From Deltaproteobacteria bacterium UBA6967 (GTDB lineage Bacteria; SAR324; NAC60-12): 41,935 bases of DNA. Position numbers and translations under genes: made by a program. The stretch lies in assembly GCA_002450295.1 (NCBI GenBank), contig DJYX01000267.1, positions 1-41,935 of the forward strand. The letters are read 5' to 3'. Shown here in pieces: positions 1 to 8,480 of the stretch. The notes beneath the pieces were generated by a model that saw only the letters and a list, made by a program, of their open reading frames with translations, had not been told where the DNA came from and did no database searches. Every line of letters begins with the position of its first letter. Position 1 is the stretch's first letter.

Positions 1-183
1 CTTTAATCCAGATTCTCTCTCAAGTTCCTGTGAACTAATCTGAACAAGATCAGTTTTTCCCCTTACTGCTGCTCCACAGAGTGCAGCAAATAATTGATGC
101 TCCTTCTGACCCGGTGGACTGAACAATCCAAGGAACTGATTTGGATTGATTTCCCAGAGTTCCTGGACTTGCTGGAATTTCAT
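1..183 (-). CDS. Unknown protein, N-terminal part only
   Basis: An open frame starts with ATG at 183 and runs off the left window edge without a stop, giving 61 residues. It begins MKFQQVQELWEINPNQ and looks soluble: there is no signal peptide or membrane segment. It lies 24 bp downstream of the TPR gene on the same strand, at the end of the cytochrome c maturation block, so it may belong to that transcript. No good Shine-Dalgarno sequence is visible. I do not recognise the family. The call rests on frame continuity, position and strand. Confidence 0.5.
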   Translation of the reverse strand, partial: MKFQQVQELWEINPNQFLGLFSPPGQKEHQLFAALCGAAVRGKTDLVQISSQELERESGLK

Positions 184-207
184 GGATGGTAGTTTGAAGA
201 GGAAGGT

Positions 208-756
208 TTAGAGGTACTGTTGAGAAATCTGCTGACGTAGTGCTGGAAGTATTCTGCCAACATCCTGTGAGTTTGGATGGATTTTTTGCAGAGACTCATA
301 GGTTGATAAGGCCTCTGAATAATCCTGAAGACGCATTTGAATCATTCCTAGACCAGAGAGTGCGCCAAAATGGCGAGGTTCCAAGACAAGAGTTTCCTTG
401 ATGTCAGCAATCGAGCCGATCAGGTTGTCTCTATAGTAGCGAACGGTGGCTCGCTTGTTCCAGGCCTCTGCCCAGCCAGGAGCTTTTTCGATCAATTGCG
501 TAAATAATAACTCAGCTTGCTTCAAATCACCGTTTTGCATGATCTCGGAAGCTGCTTTCATGGCTTGTGTAAGCTGTGAGTCCGGATGCTTTAACCAGAT
601 CGTCCAAATGTTTTGAACAATCGGACTTGCCGTATAGGAGGTTTCCGCCTGCGCTAGCTGACTAAAAAGATCAGGCAATTCTGGATTACGTTGGTCAGCC
701 TGCAGACCACTCCAGCCAACAGCGAAACTTAGCAGAAAAGTAATAATGAACTTCAT
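208..756 (-). CDS. Exported TPR-repeat protein
   Basis: A 182-residue protein with an N-terminal signal peptide (hydrophobic to about residue 20), so probably periplasmic. Residues 65-175 contain about three tetratricopeptide helical pairs. The motifs AEAWNKRATVRYY and LEPRHFGALSGLGM match a small exported TPR family that I know mainly from alphaproteobacteria. TPRs act as protein-interaction scaffolds. The gene lies 45 bp after ccmG on the same strand. It could therefore act as an NrfG/CcmI-like partner in haem ligation, but that is inference, because this family is not a recognised Ccm component. Confidence 0.8.
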   Translation of the reverse strand: MKFIITFLLSFAVGWSGLQADQRNPELPDLFSQLAQAETSYTASPIVQNIWTIWLKHPDSQLTQAMKAASEIMQNGDLKQAELLFTQLIEKAPGWAEAWNKRATVRYYRDNLIGSIADIKETLVLEPRHFGALSGLGMIQMRLQDYSEALSTYESLQKIHPNSQDVGRILPALRQQISQQYL

Positions 757-801
757 GAGGCCTCCTGTCTCAAAAAACTAAGTTTTCTAATCTGATTAAG
801 A

Positions 802-1344
802 CTACCCTTGACCAAGCATTTCGTCGACTTGTTCCTGCATCAATTCTGCGCTGACCCCCCCAATTTGCTTGAAACGAATCTTTCCTTGAGGATCGATAAA
901 AAACGTTTCTGGCACCCCATAGATACCATACTCCAAAGCGATGTCACCATTGGTGTTATCGAGGCCAAGGAAGTATGTCTTATTAAACTGTCGTGCAAAA
1001 GCCTGTGCTTGCTCAGATTTATCCTGAATGGCTACACCAATTACGTGAACCTGGGGAGAAACTGTTTCACCGTAACGCTTGTGAAAAGCTTCCAGAATGT
1101 GAGCTTCTTGTTGGCATTCAACGCACCAGGAAGCCCAGAAGTTCAAAACTACAGGCTTACCGCGTAGAGCGCTTAGTTCAACAGATTCCCCGTTCCAGAG
1201 ATTGACGAGTTGAAAATTTGGAGCTTCGTGACCAATCAGTGGAGAAGGAACTTTCTTGGGGTCTGTGGTGAAACCAAAAGCGAACAGACCAATCAATCCA
1301 CCCAAGGTGGCCCAAACTGTCCAGAATTTCCATGACTTCCACAT
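802..1344 (-). CDS. ccmG: Thiol:disulfide interchange protein CcmG/DsbE (TlpA-like)
   Basis: A membrane-anchored periplasmic thioredoxin-fold protein of 180 residues. It has one N-terminal anchor (residues about 8-25), then an AhpC/TSA-Redoxin domain with the active site NFWASWCVEC (Cys74, Cys77) and the cis-proline loop YGVPETFFID. CcmG keeps the CxxCH cysteines of apocytochrome c reduced so that haem can be attached. The ATG at 1344 is only 2 nt after the ccmF stop, so the two genes are almost certainly co-translated. The length and the Pro-Glu-Thr-Phe motif fit CcmG/DsbE better than a general TlpA. The other Ccm genes (A-E, H) are not in the window. Confidence 0.9.
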   Translation of the reverse strand: MWKSWKFWTVWATLGGLIGLFAFGFTTDPKKVPSPLIGHEAPNFQLVNLWNGESVELSALRGKPVVLNFWASWCVECQQEAHILEAFHKRYGETVSPQVHVIGVAIQDKSEQAQAFARQFNKTYFLGLDNTNGDIALEYGIYGVPETFFIDPQGKIRFKQIGGVSAELMQEQVDEMLGQG

Positions 1345-1346
1345 AC

Positions 1347-3341
1347 TCAGCCTTCAGCAGCAATATACTGTTGACGCAATACTTTCTGGCGCGAGGTCAA
1401 ACTGCGTGGTCGATAAGTTAAACAGATACCGATACCCAGAGTGAATACGGGAAGAGCCATCCAGGCCCAACCAACGAGTGGATTGACATAGGTCTTGATT
1501 GTCACTAATTCGCTGTCAGCACCAGATTCGCTGGAAAATATCAGGTAGAGGTCTTTCAGGAATTCTCTGCGTAGTGCAATTTCAGTCAGGGGTTGTGGTT
1601 GGGTTGGATAGAAGCTTTTGGCAGGCTTCATCACTTCCAGCAACTGTTTGTCCTGATCATAAACTTCAATGACCGCAGCTCGGTGTGTTGCGTTGCGTAC
1701 CTGAAATTGTTCAACACCAGTGAACTTTAGATAGTAGGCGTTGAGTGGCACCATTTCTTCGCGTTCCAGTGTTAGATCGCGCTCCTCGCTGAAGAAAGTG
1801 CCAGCAAAGCCAAGGAACATCAGTACCACTCCCAAGTGAATCACTAATCCACCGTACCGACGTTGGTTGCGCTGAAAAACGTGAATCATTCCTACTAGAG
1901 GTCCAGCCTGTAACTGTTTGCCTTTCACATGGGCCGCCTTACCAACTTCAATCAGGATGGTGACCGTGACAAAGATAGCGATCCAAAAAATTGTAAACGC
2001 TTCCAAATGAAAGGGTATGAAAACAGCCAGGATGATAGTTCCAACAGTTGCTGTAATCATTGGGTTCTGAAAGTTTCTGCGCAGGCTTTCTTTACTTGAT
2101 TTCCTCCAGGCAAGCACGGTCCCAGTACCCATTAAGAAAAATAGAACATAGCCCATCGGTGCCATGATCGTGTTGAAAAACGGTGCTTGAATGGACAATT
2201 TTGTGCCACGAATTGCTTCTGCTAGTAGTGGGAATGTGGTTCCTAGCAAAACAGTGAATGCCATGCCTACAAAGATTACGTTCTGAACAAGAAAGGCATT
2301 TTCACGGCAGAGTACGGCTTCCATCTTGTGTTCGGATTCCAGCATTTGAATGCGCCGAAAGAGCAGCGCAAAACCAACAACCAAAACAACAGCGAGGAAG
2401 ACCAGAAAGGCGGGGCCAATTTCAGATTGAGTGAAGGAATGAACCGAGTTAACTACTCCTGAGCGGGTTAGAAATGTTCCGATGATGGTCAGCCCATATG
2501 TGATGATGATCAACACAACATTCCAGATTTTGAGCATGTTGCGCTTTTCCTGGATCATCACAGAGTGTAGGAAAGCGGTACCTGTCAACCAAGGCATGAA
2601 GGCAGCGTTTTCAACAGGATCCCAAGCCCAGAAACCACCCCACCCTAATTCTTCATACGCCCACTGCCCACCGAGGATCAACCCCATTGAGAGGAAATAC
2701 CAAGAGACCAGAGTCCAGCGGCGAGTGGTCAGTACCCACTCATTGTCTAATTTGCCTCGAATCATCCCGGCAATCGCGAACGCAAAGGGCACACTAAAAC
2801 CGATGAAGCCCAGATACAACGAAGGTGGATGAACCACCATGGCAATGTGCTGTAGCAAAGGATTCAGTCCTCGTCCTTCTGCAGGAATGGTTGCTTGCAG
2901 ATCTAAAGGGTTGGACCATCCGAGAAGTAAAACTAGTAGAAAACAGAGGATTCCATTCAGAGTGGCGATTACATAGGGAATGATTTCTCGATTGCTATAC
3001 TGGTAGCGAAAGGCAACGACCATTGCGAAGAAGCTCTGAACCAAAATCCAAAATAGCAGCGAACCTTCCAGACCTCCCCAGAATGCCGTCACTTTGAAAA
3101 ACATGGGCATGTCAACGCTGGAGTTGCGCCAGACATAGAAGATGCTGAAGTCGCTTATTACAAGAGCGTGGATGAGCACTCCAGAGGCGATGGCAATCAG
3201 AAAGAAGCTGATGATGCTCGCATTTTGTGCAGAACGAATCAGGTTCCAGTTGTTTGTTCTAACACCCAGATGGGGTACAACTGTGCCGTATAGACAAGCA
3301 GCAAGAGCAATCATCAAGGCGATCGTGCCGAGATCGGACAT
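1347..3341 (-). CDS. ccmF: Cytochrome c haem lyase subunit CcmF
   Basis: A polytopic inner-membrane protein of 664 residues with about 15 hydrophobic segments. The tryptophan-rich haem-handling motif WGGFWAWDPVENAAFMPWL is intact, and a periplasmic domain sits near residues 530-625 before the last helix. CcmF passes haem from CcmE to apocytochrome c in system I maturation. It is followed by ccmG after 2 nt. Upstream lie several small c-type cytochromes (3928-5269), which would be among its substrates, as would ActA and ActE encoded at 12-18 kb. The length is normal for CcmF/NrfE, and the motif makes the call secure. Confidence 0.95.
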   Translation of the reverse strand: MSDLGTIALMIALAACLYGTVVPHLGVRTNNWNLIRSAQNASIISFFLIAIASGVLIHALVISDFSIFYVWRNSSVDMPMFFKVTAFWGGLEGSLLFWILVQSFFAMVVAFRYQYSNREIIPYVIATLNGILCFLLVLLLGWSNPLDLQATIPAEGRGLNPLLQHIAMVVHPPSLYLGFIGFSVPFAFAIAGMIRGKLDNEWVLTTRRWTLVSWYFLSMGLILGGQWAYEELGWGGFWAWDPVENAAFMPWLTGTAFLHSVMIQEKRNMLKIWNVVLIIITYGLTIIGTFLTRSGVVNSVHSFTQSEIGPAFLVFLAVVLVVGFALLFRRIQMLESEHKMEAVLCRENAFLVQNVIFVGMAFTVLLGTTFPLLAEAIRGTKLSIQAPFFNTIMAPMGYVLFFLMGTGTVLAWRKSSKESLRRNFQNPMITATVGTIILAVFIPFHLEAFTIFWIAIFVTVTILIEVGKAAHVKGKQLQAGPLVGMIHVFQRNQRRYGGLVIHLGVVLMFLGFAGTFFSEERDLTLEREEMVPLNAYYLKFTGVEQFQVRNATHRAAVIEVYDQDKQLLEVMKPAKSFYPTQPQPLTEIALRREFLKDLYLIFSSESGADSELVTIKTYVNPLVGWAWMALPVFTLGIGICLTYRPRSLTSRQKVLRQQYIAAEG

Positions 3342-3442
3342 CTCTAACTCCGTTGGTGTTTAGCGTATGAAATTATCTTCAGTAAATTAGCGCGGGGTAG
3401 AGCCCCCACAATGCTTTTGAGATTTGCTTTGCGACAAGAGCT

Positions 3443-3883
3443 TTAGTCAATGTGTTCGAAGACCTGTGCCTTGCCTTGCTGGTCAAACCAAAGCACATCA
3501 TATGCGTCTTTTCGGGTTGGATGTTCCATCCCCGGTGAACCGATGGGCATCCCCGGTACAGCTAGCCCTTGGGCACCAACTGGTGGGTCAGCAAGAAAGC
3601 GAGCGAGTGTCTTTTCAGGTACATGTCCTTCAATGATGAAATCTCCAATGATGGCAGTGTGGCAACTGCGCAGAGAGTTGGGTAATCCCATCTGATTTTT
3701 GAGTTGTTCAATGTTGTAGGTGCCTTTACTGGTAACCTGGTGTCCCTCATCACGCAGGATATTCGCCCACTTTTCACAGCAGCCACATTGTGGGTGCTTG
3801 TACATCGTGATATCGGAGGCCCAAACAGCAGATGCCACTGTTAGTGATAGTAAGAATAGAAGTTTACTTATCAGTGTTTTCAT
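3443..3883 (-). CDS. DUF411 family metal-binding periplasmic protein
   Basis: A 146-residue protein with a signal peptide (cleavage near VWA-SD, residue 22). The mature part begins DITMYKHPQCGCCEKW, with clustered Cys33, Cys35 and Cys36. It continues with SCHTA and EGHVP motifs and a Met-rich loop (VPGMPIGSPGMEH). This is the DUF411 family, usually found beside copper-handling genes. The Cys and Met content fits binding of Cu(I) or another soft metal, but the exact role is not established. The gene sits between a cytochrome c gene (44 bp upstream) and ccmF (about 100 bp downstream) on the same strand. A link to metal supply for respiratory proteins is inference. Confidence 0.88.
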   Translation of the reverse strand: MKTLISKLLFLLSLTVASAVWASDITMYKHPQCGCCEKWANILRDEGHQVTSKGTYNIEQLKNQMGLPNSLRSCHTAIIGDFIIEGHVPEKTLARFLADPPVGAQGLAVPGMPIGSPGMEHPTRKDAYDVLWFDQQGKAQVFEHID

Positions 3884-3927
3884 TGGAATTCCGTAGTAAG
3901 AGAGTATGGAATGAAACTCAGAATGAA

Positions 3928-4395
3928 TCAGTGTTGTACCATTTCTGTGTGTCGATTCAGAATTTCTTTTGGCCAGAGTGATTTGAAGTAATGGATGCTA
4001 GCAACAATCTCGGAATCACTTAGTTTTCCAGCAAAGCCCCGCATTGGTGAATCTTCCGCAATCGAACCTTCATGAATGATCCTAAACAGTACTTCATCAG
4101 GGTGATGCCATGCGTGACCAGTTCCGTTGAGAGCTGGAGCTAGGTAACCTCCTTGATCTTTCATACCTCCCAGCGGACGTTGAAGGTTTTCTCCTACAGC
4201 CTTCTCTCCATGGCATACCGCACAATTTGCTGCGAATATTTGTTCCCCTTTGGCAATACTCTCACTGCTGGGTTCCTGTTCCCAAATTGGCTTGGAGAAT
4301 AATGACCATGGTTCAAACAAAAATAGTCCGACAATCATTGCTAGCAAAAGGGCAGTCAGTTGCCTTCTCCTCAGAACGAGCTGATTCTCCATCAT
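3928..4395 (-). CDS. Membrane-anchored monohaem cytochrome c
   Basis: A class I cytochrome c of about 155 residues. One N-terminal hydrophobic anchor (LTALLLAMIVGLFLF) precedes a single haem site, CAVCH, near residue 60. The downstream segment SPMRGFAGKLSDSEI holds the likely axial Met ligand and the final helix of the fold. It probably shuttles electrons in the periplasm. The start is uncertain: ATG at 4395 is used here, and in-frame GTG (4407) and TTG (4413) codons lie upstream, none with a convincing ribosome binding site. The gene is in the same block as the cytochrome c' and DUF411 genes. Confidence 0.85.
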   Translation of the reverse strand: MMENQLVLRRRQLTALLLAMIVGLFLFEPWSLFSKPIWEQEPSSESIAKGEQIFAANCAVCHGEKAVGENLQRPLGGMKDQGGYLAPALNGTGHAWHHPDEVLFRIIHEGSIAEDSPMRGFAGKLSDSEIVASIHYFKSLWPKEILNRHTEMVQH

Positions 4396-4457
4396 GTCGC
4401 TACTCACAACCAAAAGTTTCTGTCAAATCACATAAAATTTGGGTAGAGCTAGATAGC

Positions 4458-4835
4458 CTAGATTCGGAAGACACTATTTCGAAGAAAGATATGTTCAAAA
4501 ACTGGCTGGATTGAGTCTGAAAAACAGGTGTTGGCTATGGGGCAGGCTGTTGAGATTATAGTAAACTGAGAGGTAAAACTAGCAAAGGTGTTTGGGTCGG
4601 GTAATGTTACTTTTCTACGAAGAAGGCAGGCTTCTTGGTTGTCGTGAACGCACTGAATTCCATGAATCCTACTGTCGGCTTGCGAATGGCAACCGAAACC
4701 AGTTGGTGAAAGGATTGACAGGTCTTGGGACGTTAGAGTCGGTGAGTGACAAGTTGCGGCCCAGGTTGTTGAAGAGATAAGAAGAAGGCTAATTAGACAG
4801 TACAGGAAGTATCTCCATCGATATCTTTTGGTCAT
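4458..4835 (-). CDS. Small secreted Cys-rich protein, unknown
   Basis: A 125-residue reading frame using the ATG at 4835, whose ATGA overlaps the stop of the upstream cytochrome c'-like gene by 4 nt. This suggests translational coupling and is the best evidence that the frame is real. The N-terminus is a good signal peptide (MTKRYRWRYFLYCLISLLLI, cleavage near TWA-AT). The mature part has six cysteines and no CxxCH haem motif, so disulfides are more likely than haem. A longer version starting at 4871 lacks a signal at its extreme N-terminus and would run 40 nt into the neighbour. I recognise no family. Confidence 0.55.
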   Translation of the reverse strand: MTKRYRWRYFLYCLISLLLISSTTWAATCHSPTLTSQDLSILSPTGFGCHSQADSRIHGIQCVHDNQEACLLRRKVTLPDPNTFASFTSQFTIISTACPIANTCFSDSIQPVFEHIFLRNSVFRI

Positions 4836-5269
4836 GGATGTACTCGATACGAACTGTGACAAGCAACACACTGCTGCATGACACCTGCCAGGCCTTCTGC
4901 GATTTTTGGTGTACTTCCTTCCAAACCACTCTCTTGTACAATAGTCGCAAATCGGCTAGCTGACTTATGCATCTGTATGCCAATTTGCTGCATAGCGGCG
5001 GGCATGAAACGGGCCATATGCGATGCACCGTGACCGCCCAAAGAAGACATACCTAGTCGGTTTTCCGCGACAGTGGAGGCTTTTTCGTATTCTTCCAGCG
5101 CGAGATACTGCTGAATTTCAGTCAGAGCTAGTAGGTGGTCCCGCATGTTTTCCAGCATGTGATCTCGCACCATTTTAGGAGACTCAACCGATTGTCGTGA
5201 ATCAGCAAAGCTAAAGGTTGGTAACCCAAAAATAGTTAGAACCAGAGCTGAAATAATACATTTTTTCAT
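4832..5269 (-). CDS. Cytochrome c'/c556-like protein
   Basis: A 145-residue exported protein. The signal peptide ends near FSFA-DS (residue 22). A mostly helical domain follows, and the haem site CVACHSSYR lies at the extreme C-terminus. That C-terminal CxxCH on the last helix is the hallmark of the four-helix-bundle cytochrome c' and c556 families. Such proteins bind small ligands such as NO or act as minor electron carriers. The N-terminal region (MVRDHMLENMRDHL) contains Met and His residues suitable as the sixth ligand. Its stop overlaps the next gene by 4 nt (ATGA). Confidence 0.75.
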   Translation of the reverse strand: MKKCIISALVLTIFGLPTFSFADSRQSVESPKMVRDHMLENMRDHLLALTEIQQYLALEEYEKASTVAENRLGMSSLGGHGASHMARFMPAAMQQIGIQMHKSASRFATIVQESGLEGSTPKIAEGLAGVMQQCVACHSSYRVHP

Positions 5270-5349
5270 ATGCTCTTAGGAGAGTAAAAATTTGAACCTT
5301 AAGATTAACAGGTTGGTTTTTGTGCTGCAAGAAAAGCCGCTTGGAGACA

Positions 5350-5754
5350 TCAAAAAGCGTAGGGATTACTGAGCAATTGACCCATCCAAACCATCCCCCA
5401 GATGGTGAGAAAACCAAAAACCAAGAAGAGCAGTATAAGGGTATCTAGAACAATTCTAATCACGGGAGCAGTCGACCGCAGAGAAAGCCACAATAAAACT
5501 GTACTACAAAGGGTCAGATACCATGCCAGGTTCGAATACAGTTGATGCTTGGTAAGCAGACCAGCCAAGTTGGTATCGCTTGATGGCGACAGGATCCATA
5601 CTTCGCTCAGCAACCAGATCAGCAAGAGGATAATGCTGCAGAGCCAAGCAGCCCACTGCCGTCGCTTTTGATCCTGCTTCCAAATAGCAAAAGCCAATAA
5701 ACCAAGGAGCAGTGCCACCAAGGGCAACAGAGTGGGGCTGAGCAGCTCGTGCAT
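5350..5754 (-). CDS. Small integral membrane protein, unknown
   Basis: A 134-residue, very hydrophobic protein with about four transmembrane helices and almost no soluble loops (the Lys/Arg patch KQDQKRRQW follows the first helix). No family was recognised. The start codon lies 3 nt after the stop of the DUF4105/Lnb-like gene, so the two are co-translated and probably act together at the inner membrane. About 80 bp separate it from the cytochrome c'-like gene downstream. Confidence 0.75.
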   Translation of the reverse strand: MHELLSPTLLPLVALLLGLLAFAIWKQDQKRRQWAAWLCSIILLLIWLLSEVWILSPSSDTNLAGLLTKHQLYSNLAWYLTLCSTVLLWLSLRSTAPVIRIVLDTLILLFLVFGFLTIWGMVWMGQLLSNPYAF

Positions 5755-5757
5755 GTT

Positions 5758-7677
5758 TCACCAAAAGTGATGAATTAGCACTTTGGCTTCTTGTACAGTC
5801 CCTTGCTGTTGCCAAGTAAAACGAAGTCCCCATTTTGAATTTACCTGCCAACGACCCTCCCATTCGGTACTAAGGCCGATTGCGCTTTCCCCCAATAATG
5901 GTTGGCGATAACTGGATTGAGCTAGCATGGACCATTGATCGCCAGTTTGCCAGAGTACACCTAAAGCAGGCTGCAATTGAAAGCTGGTTTCTGGCATTGA
6001 ACCTGTGCGTGATTGCAGAATTGTATCGGCAAAAGTAAATCCAACTAGATCAGGGTGTAGCGCTATACTCTGTCCGATGCCCCCAACAAGTCGCATGACT
6101 TTATGCTGAGATTCATCAAGGGCTTCCTCTTGCCACTCACCGCTTGTTCGCCAAGAAACTCCTGAAACCGTGTCCAATCGTGTTGGGGAAACAGAAAGAT
6201 TTTGAATCTCAAAAAATTTCAGTTGATGAATCCACCAGCGTGCTTCGTCGAAACGGATTTTCAAATCCAGCGCTTGTAACTCAGCATAGGGGAGATGCCC
6301 ATGAACTGGATCCAACAGATCATGATAGGCTGCACGAATTCCCAATTCTATCCCTGGCTCTGTGTCATTTCTTTGAAACCCACCGAACTGAGTTCTCAAA
6401 GGAGGGTGTCCCTTTAAAGGATCGGGTGTGAGTGGTTGTGGTTTCTTGACAAGTATCGGTAGTTCACTACGTCTCAGCAGAACTTGTTGACGCAGATTCT
6501 GAAGAGACTCTGAGAGCATCTCTTCTCGTGCTTTTTGGTACTGTAGTAAGTCTGTGAGCGCATCAAGCACCTGAGCTTGGGCTTCTGGAGATAGTCCAGA
6601 TTGTTCTAATTTATTCAGTTGTTCTGGTTGGCGTTGGATTCGGATCACCCAATCTTGCTGGGATTCATTCAGGTCTAGGGTTTTCCACTGCAGTCTGCGT
6701 TGTCGGGAAGGGACAAGGATTGGTTTGCCCAGCACTGACTGTCCATCAGGAGTTCGCAGACGTTGTAATCGAAAGAAAACATCGACGGGAATGGCCCAGA
6801 ACTCAGATGGAGAATAAAGATTAATCTCTTCTTCCCAAGCCATGGCTACCAGTTCTGCCATACGATAAGCGCAGTTTTCCAAGAAGAAATAGTATTCAAA
6901 GTGAATATCCTGCAGCAGTTCCCAGGTGTGGAAAAGTACACGGTGCTGCTGAGCTTCCGTTAGCTTCAGGGGGTATTCCCACAGGTCTCGTAATTCGTTT
7001 TCTCCATAAATATGCTGAAAGTTATAGAATCTTTCGTCAGAGAAGCGGCCGCTATAGCCACCAAAAATTCCCTTCACTGCATAAACTAAAGCGTTATCAG
7101 CTGGATCCGGGCTAGCACCAAAGTTAAGTGTTGGACTGAGCAGAGGATGCGCAAAGAGCCCCTCCTTCAAGTTGATTTTGACCAAAAGATGACCAAAAAA
7201 AGAAGCAGGATTGTCCAAATAAGCCGAAACAAAGACTACGCTTAGCGAATCAAGCTTGGATAGTCCGGCCCAGCGTTGAAAGCGTGTACATTCGACGAGT
7301 GGGGGTGCTGGGGAAAACTCGAGTTTTTGCTGCAACCAGTGAAAGCGTGCAATGAAACGGCACTGTGCATGTTGATCAGGATTCTCACCAACTGGTTCAT
7401 AAAACGCTCGCAATGTAGCGTTCAGCTCAGCTTGGGGGTTCTGCGCGCCGTCGGGATCCAGGAAAAAATCCTGACTGACGATCTCGCTTTTGCTGGTTGG
7501 AGCAGTGGAACGATAGTGAAGCAGCCGCAACCAATAAGAATGTTGAGCAATTTTTTTGGTTGTAGCGGATTGAAGTAAAGTTTGTGGTGCCAGTGTCTCT
7601 GCAGCTAGTGGTGTCCCTAGCCCGATGAGCAGCAGTGGGTAGAATAACCACCAGAACAGTGGATGATTCCCTTTCAT
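5758..7677 (-). CDS. DUF4105 / Lnb N-terminal-domain protein with C-terminal beta-rich region
   Basis: A 639-residue exported protein with a signal peptide to about residue 26. Residues about 110-300 match the DUF4105 (Lnb N-terminal periplasmic) domain, with the conserved His in SFFGHLLVKI (His163) and Cys in FFLENCAYRM (Cys269). These are the expected catalytic pair of a papain-like/NlpC-like fold. The domain is named after Lnb, a lipoprotein N-acyltransferase. Whether this protein acylates lipoproteins is not shown here. The last 240 residues are beta-strand-like and may form a membrane barrel. It overlaps the SUMF1-like gene by 4 nt and is followed after 3 nt by the small membrane protein. 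Confidence 0.85.
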   Translation of the reverse strand: MKGNHPLFWWLFYPLLLIGLGTPLAAETLAPQTLLQSATTKKIAQHSYWLRLLHYRSTAPTSKSEIVSQDFFLDPDGAQNPQAELNATLRAFYEPVGENPDQHAQCRFIARFHWLQQKLEFSPAPPLVECTRFQRWAGLSKLDSLSVVFVSAYLDNPASFFGHLLVKINLKEGLFAHPLLSPTLNFGASPDPADNALVYAVKGIFGGYSGRFSDERFYNFQHIYGENELRDLWEYPLKLTEAQQHRVLFHTWELLQDIHFEYYFFLENCAYRMAELVAMAWEEEINLYSPSEFWAIPVDVFFRLQRLRTPDGQSVLGKPILVPSRQRRLQWKTLDLNESQQDWVIRIQRQPEQLNKLEQSGLSPEAQAQVLDALTDLLQYQKAREEMLSESLQNLRQQVLLRRSELPILVKKPQPLTPDPLKGHPPLRTQFGGFQRNDTEPGIELGIRAAYHDLLDPVHGHLPYAELQALDLKIRFDEARWWIHQLKFFEIQNLSVSPTRLDTVSGVSWRTSGEWQEEALDESQHKVMRLVGGIGQSIALHPDLVGFTFADTILQSRTGSMPETSFQLQPALGVLWQTGDQWSMLAQSSYRQPLLGESAIGLSTEWEGRWQVNSKWGLRFTWQQQGTVQEAKVLIHHFW

Positions 7678-8480
7678 TGCTCTGGGGTTGGAAGTCCTTC
7701 AGCAACTAGCCGAAAGCCAATACGAGGATCTGAAGTGAGCGCAGAAAAAGTTTCCTGAAATTTACAGGAAATCTGATCTGGAGGGCTGAACCAACTTCCT
7801 CCACGGGTGATATATCCTTGCTCTGCCGAATTTGGAAGTTCGGCTTTTTCGCTAGTCCATTCCGCAAGATTACCCAGTACATCATAAAGGTTATGGTCAT
7901 TGACAGGAAAAGAACCGACTGGAGCACTGACTGTGAAATTGTCATTGCAAGGATGAGTGGGGTGATTCCAACCAAAACTTGCAGCTGCGACTTCATCACT
8001 CACTGAAGCCCACTGGCAAGCTTGCTCAGTAGTTTTCCAGGGTTGAGTTTCTCTGGTTTCACAAACCTGTTGCCATTCTTCTGATGTTGGTAATCGAAAG
8101 CGATATCGACCACTGTGTTGCTGGGTTAACCACTGACCAAATGCATGAGCTTCTTCCCAACTGACATAAGAGACTGGCTGCAATGGAGTGTCTAAGGGCT
8201 GATTCCGGTAATTCCGACTCGAATGCGACTGCCGGAATCTCTGAAATTGCTGATTGGTGATTTCATGTCTTCCCATCCAGAGAGGAGGAGGACAGGGATC
8301 CTGATCAGCTTCACAACTTGGATTGACATAAACAAAGATGATGGCTGTCAGTGGGTCAATCCAAGAATTTTTAGAGTCTTCAGGAACCGCCAAATGAGGA
8401 TCAGTTTGGAAGGTCCAAACCAGCCCAGCAATCGGCAGTAGACCAACCACGAACAAGATCAGCCAGTTCAAGGGCTTCAT
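7674..8480 (-). CDS. SUMF1/formylglycine-enzyme-like domain protein, membrane anchored
   Basis: A 268-residue protein with an N-terminal anchor (residues 4-22) and a periplasmic SUMF1-type domain. Typical motifs are WMGRHEITNQQFQRF, PVSYVSWEEAHAFGQWL, FRLPTSEEWQ, NLYDVLGNLAEWTSE and RGGSWFSPP, ending in RIGFRLV. The segment after RGGSW has only one Cys (ISCKFQ), whereas genuine formylglycine-generating enzymes have two closely spaced active-site cysteines. It is therefore probably a non-catalytic or differently acting SUMF1 relative. It overlaps mpl (8477-8480) and the Lnb-like gene (7674-7677) by ATGA, so the three genes are translationally coupled. Confidence 0.85.
   Translation of the reverse strand: MKPLNWLILFVVGLLPIAGLVWTFQTDPHLAVPEDSKNSWIDPLTAIIFVYVNPSCEADQDPCPPPLWMGRHEITNQQFQRFRQSHSSRNYRNQPLDTPLQPVSYVSWEEAHAFGQWLTQQHSGRYRFRLPTSEEWQQVCETRETQPWKTTEQACQWASVSDEVAAASFGWNHPTHPCNDNFTVSAPVGSFPVNDHNLYDVLGNLAEWTSEKAELPNSAEQGYITRGGSWFSPPDQISCKFQETFSALTSDPRIGFRLVAEGLPTPEQ

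Noticed and set aside
3385..3415. GGGG/CCCC hairpin between ccmF and the DUF411 gene as a terminator
   Set aside because: The stem is short and no T-tract follows on the transcribed (minus) strand.
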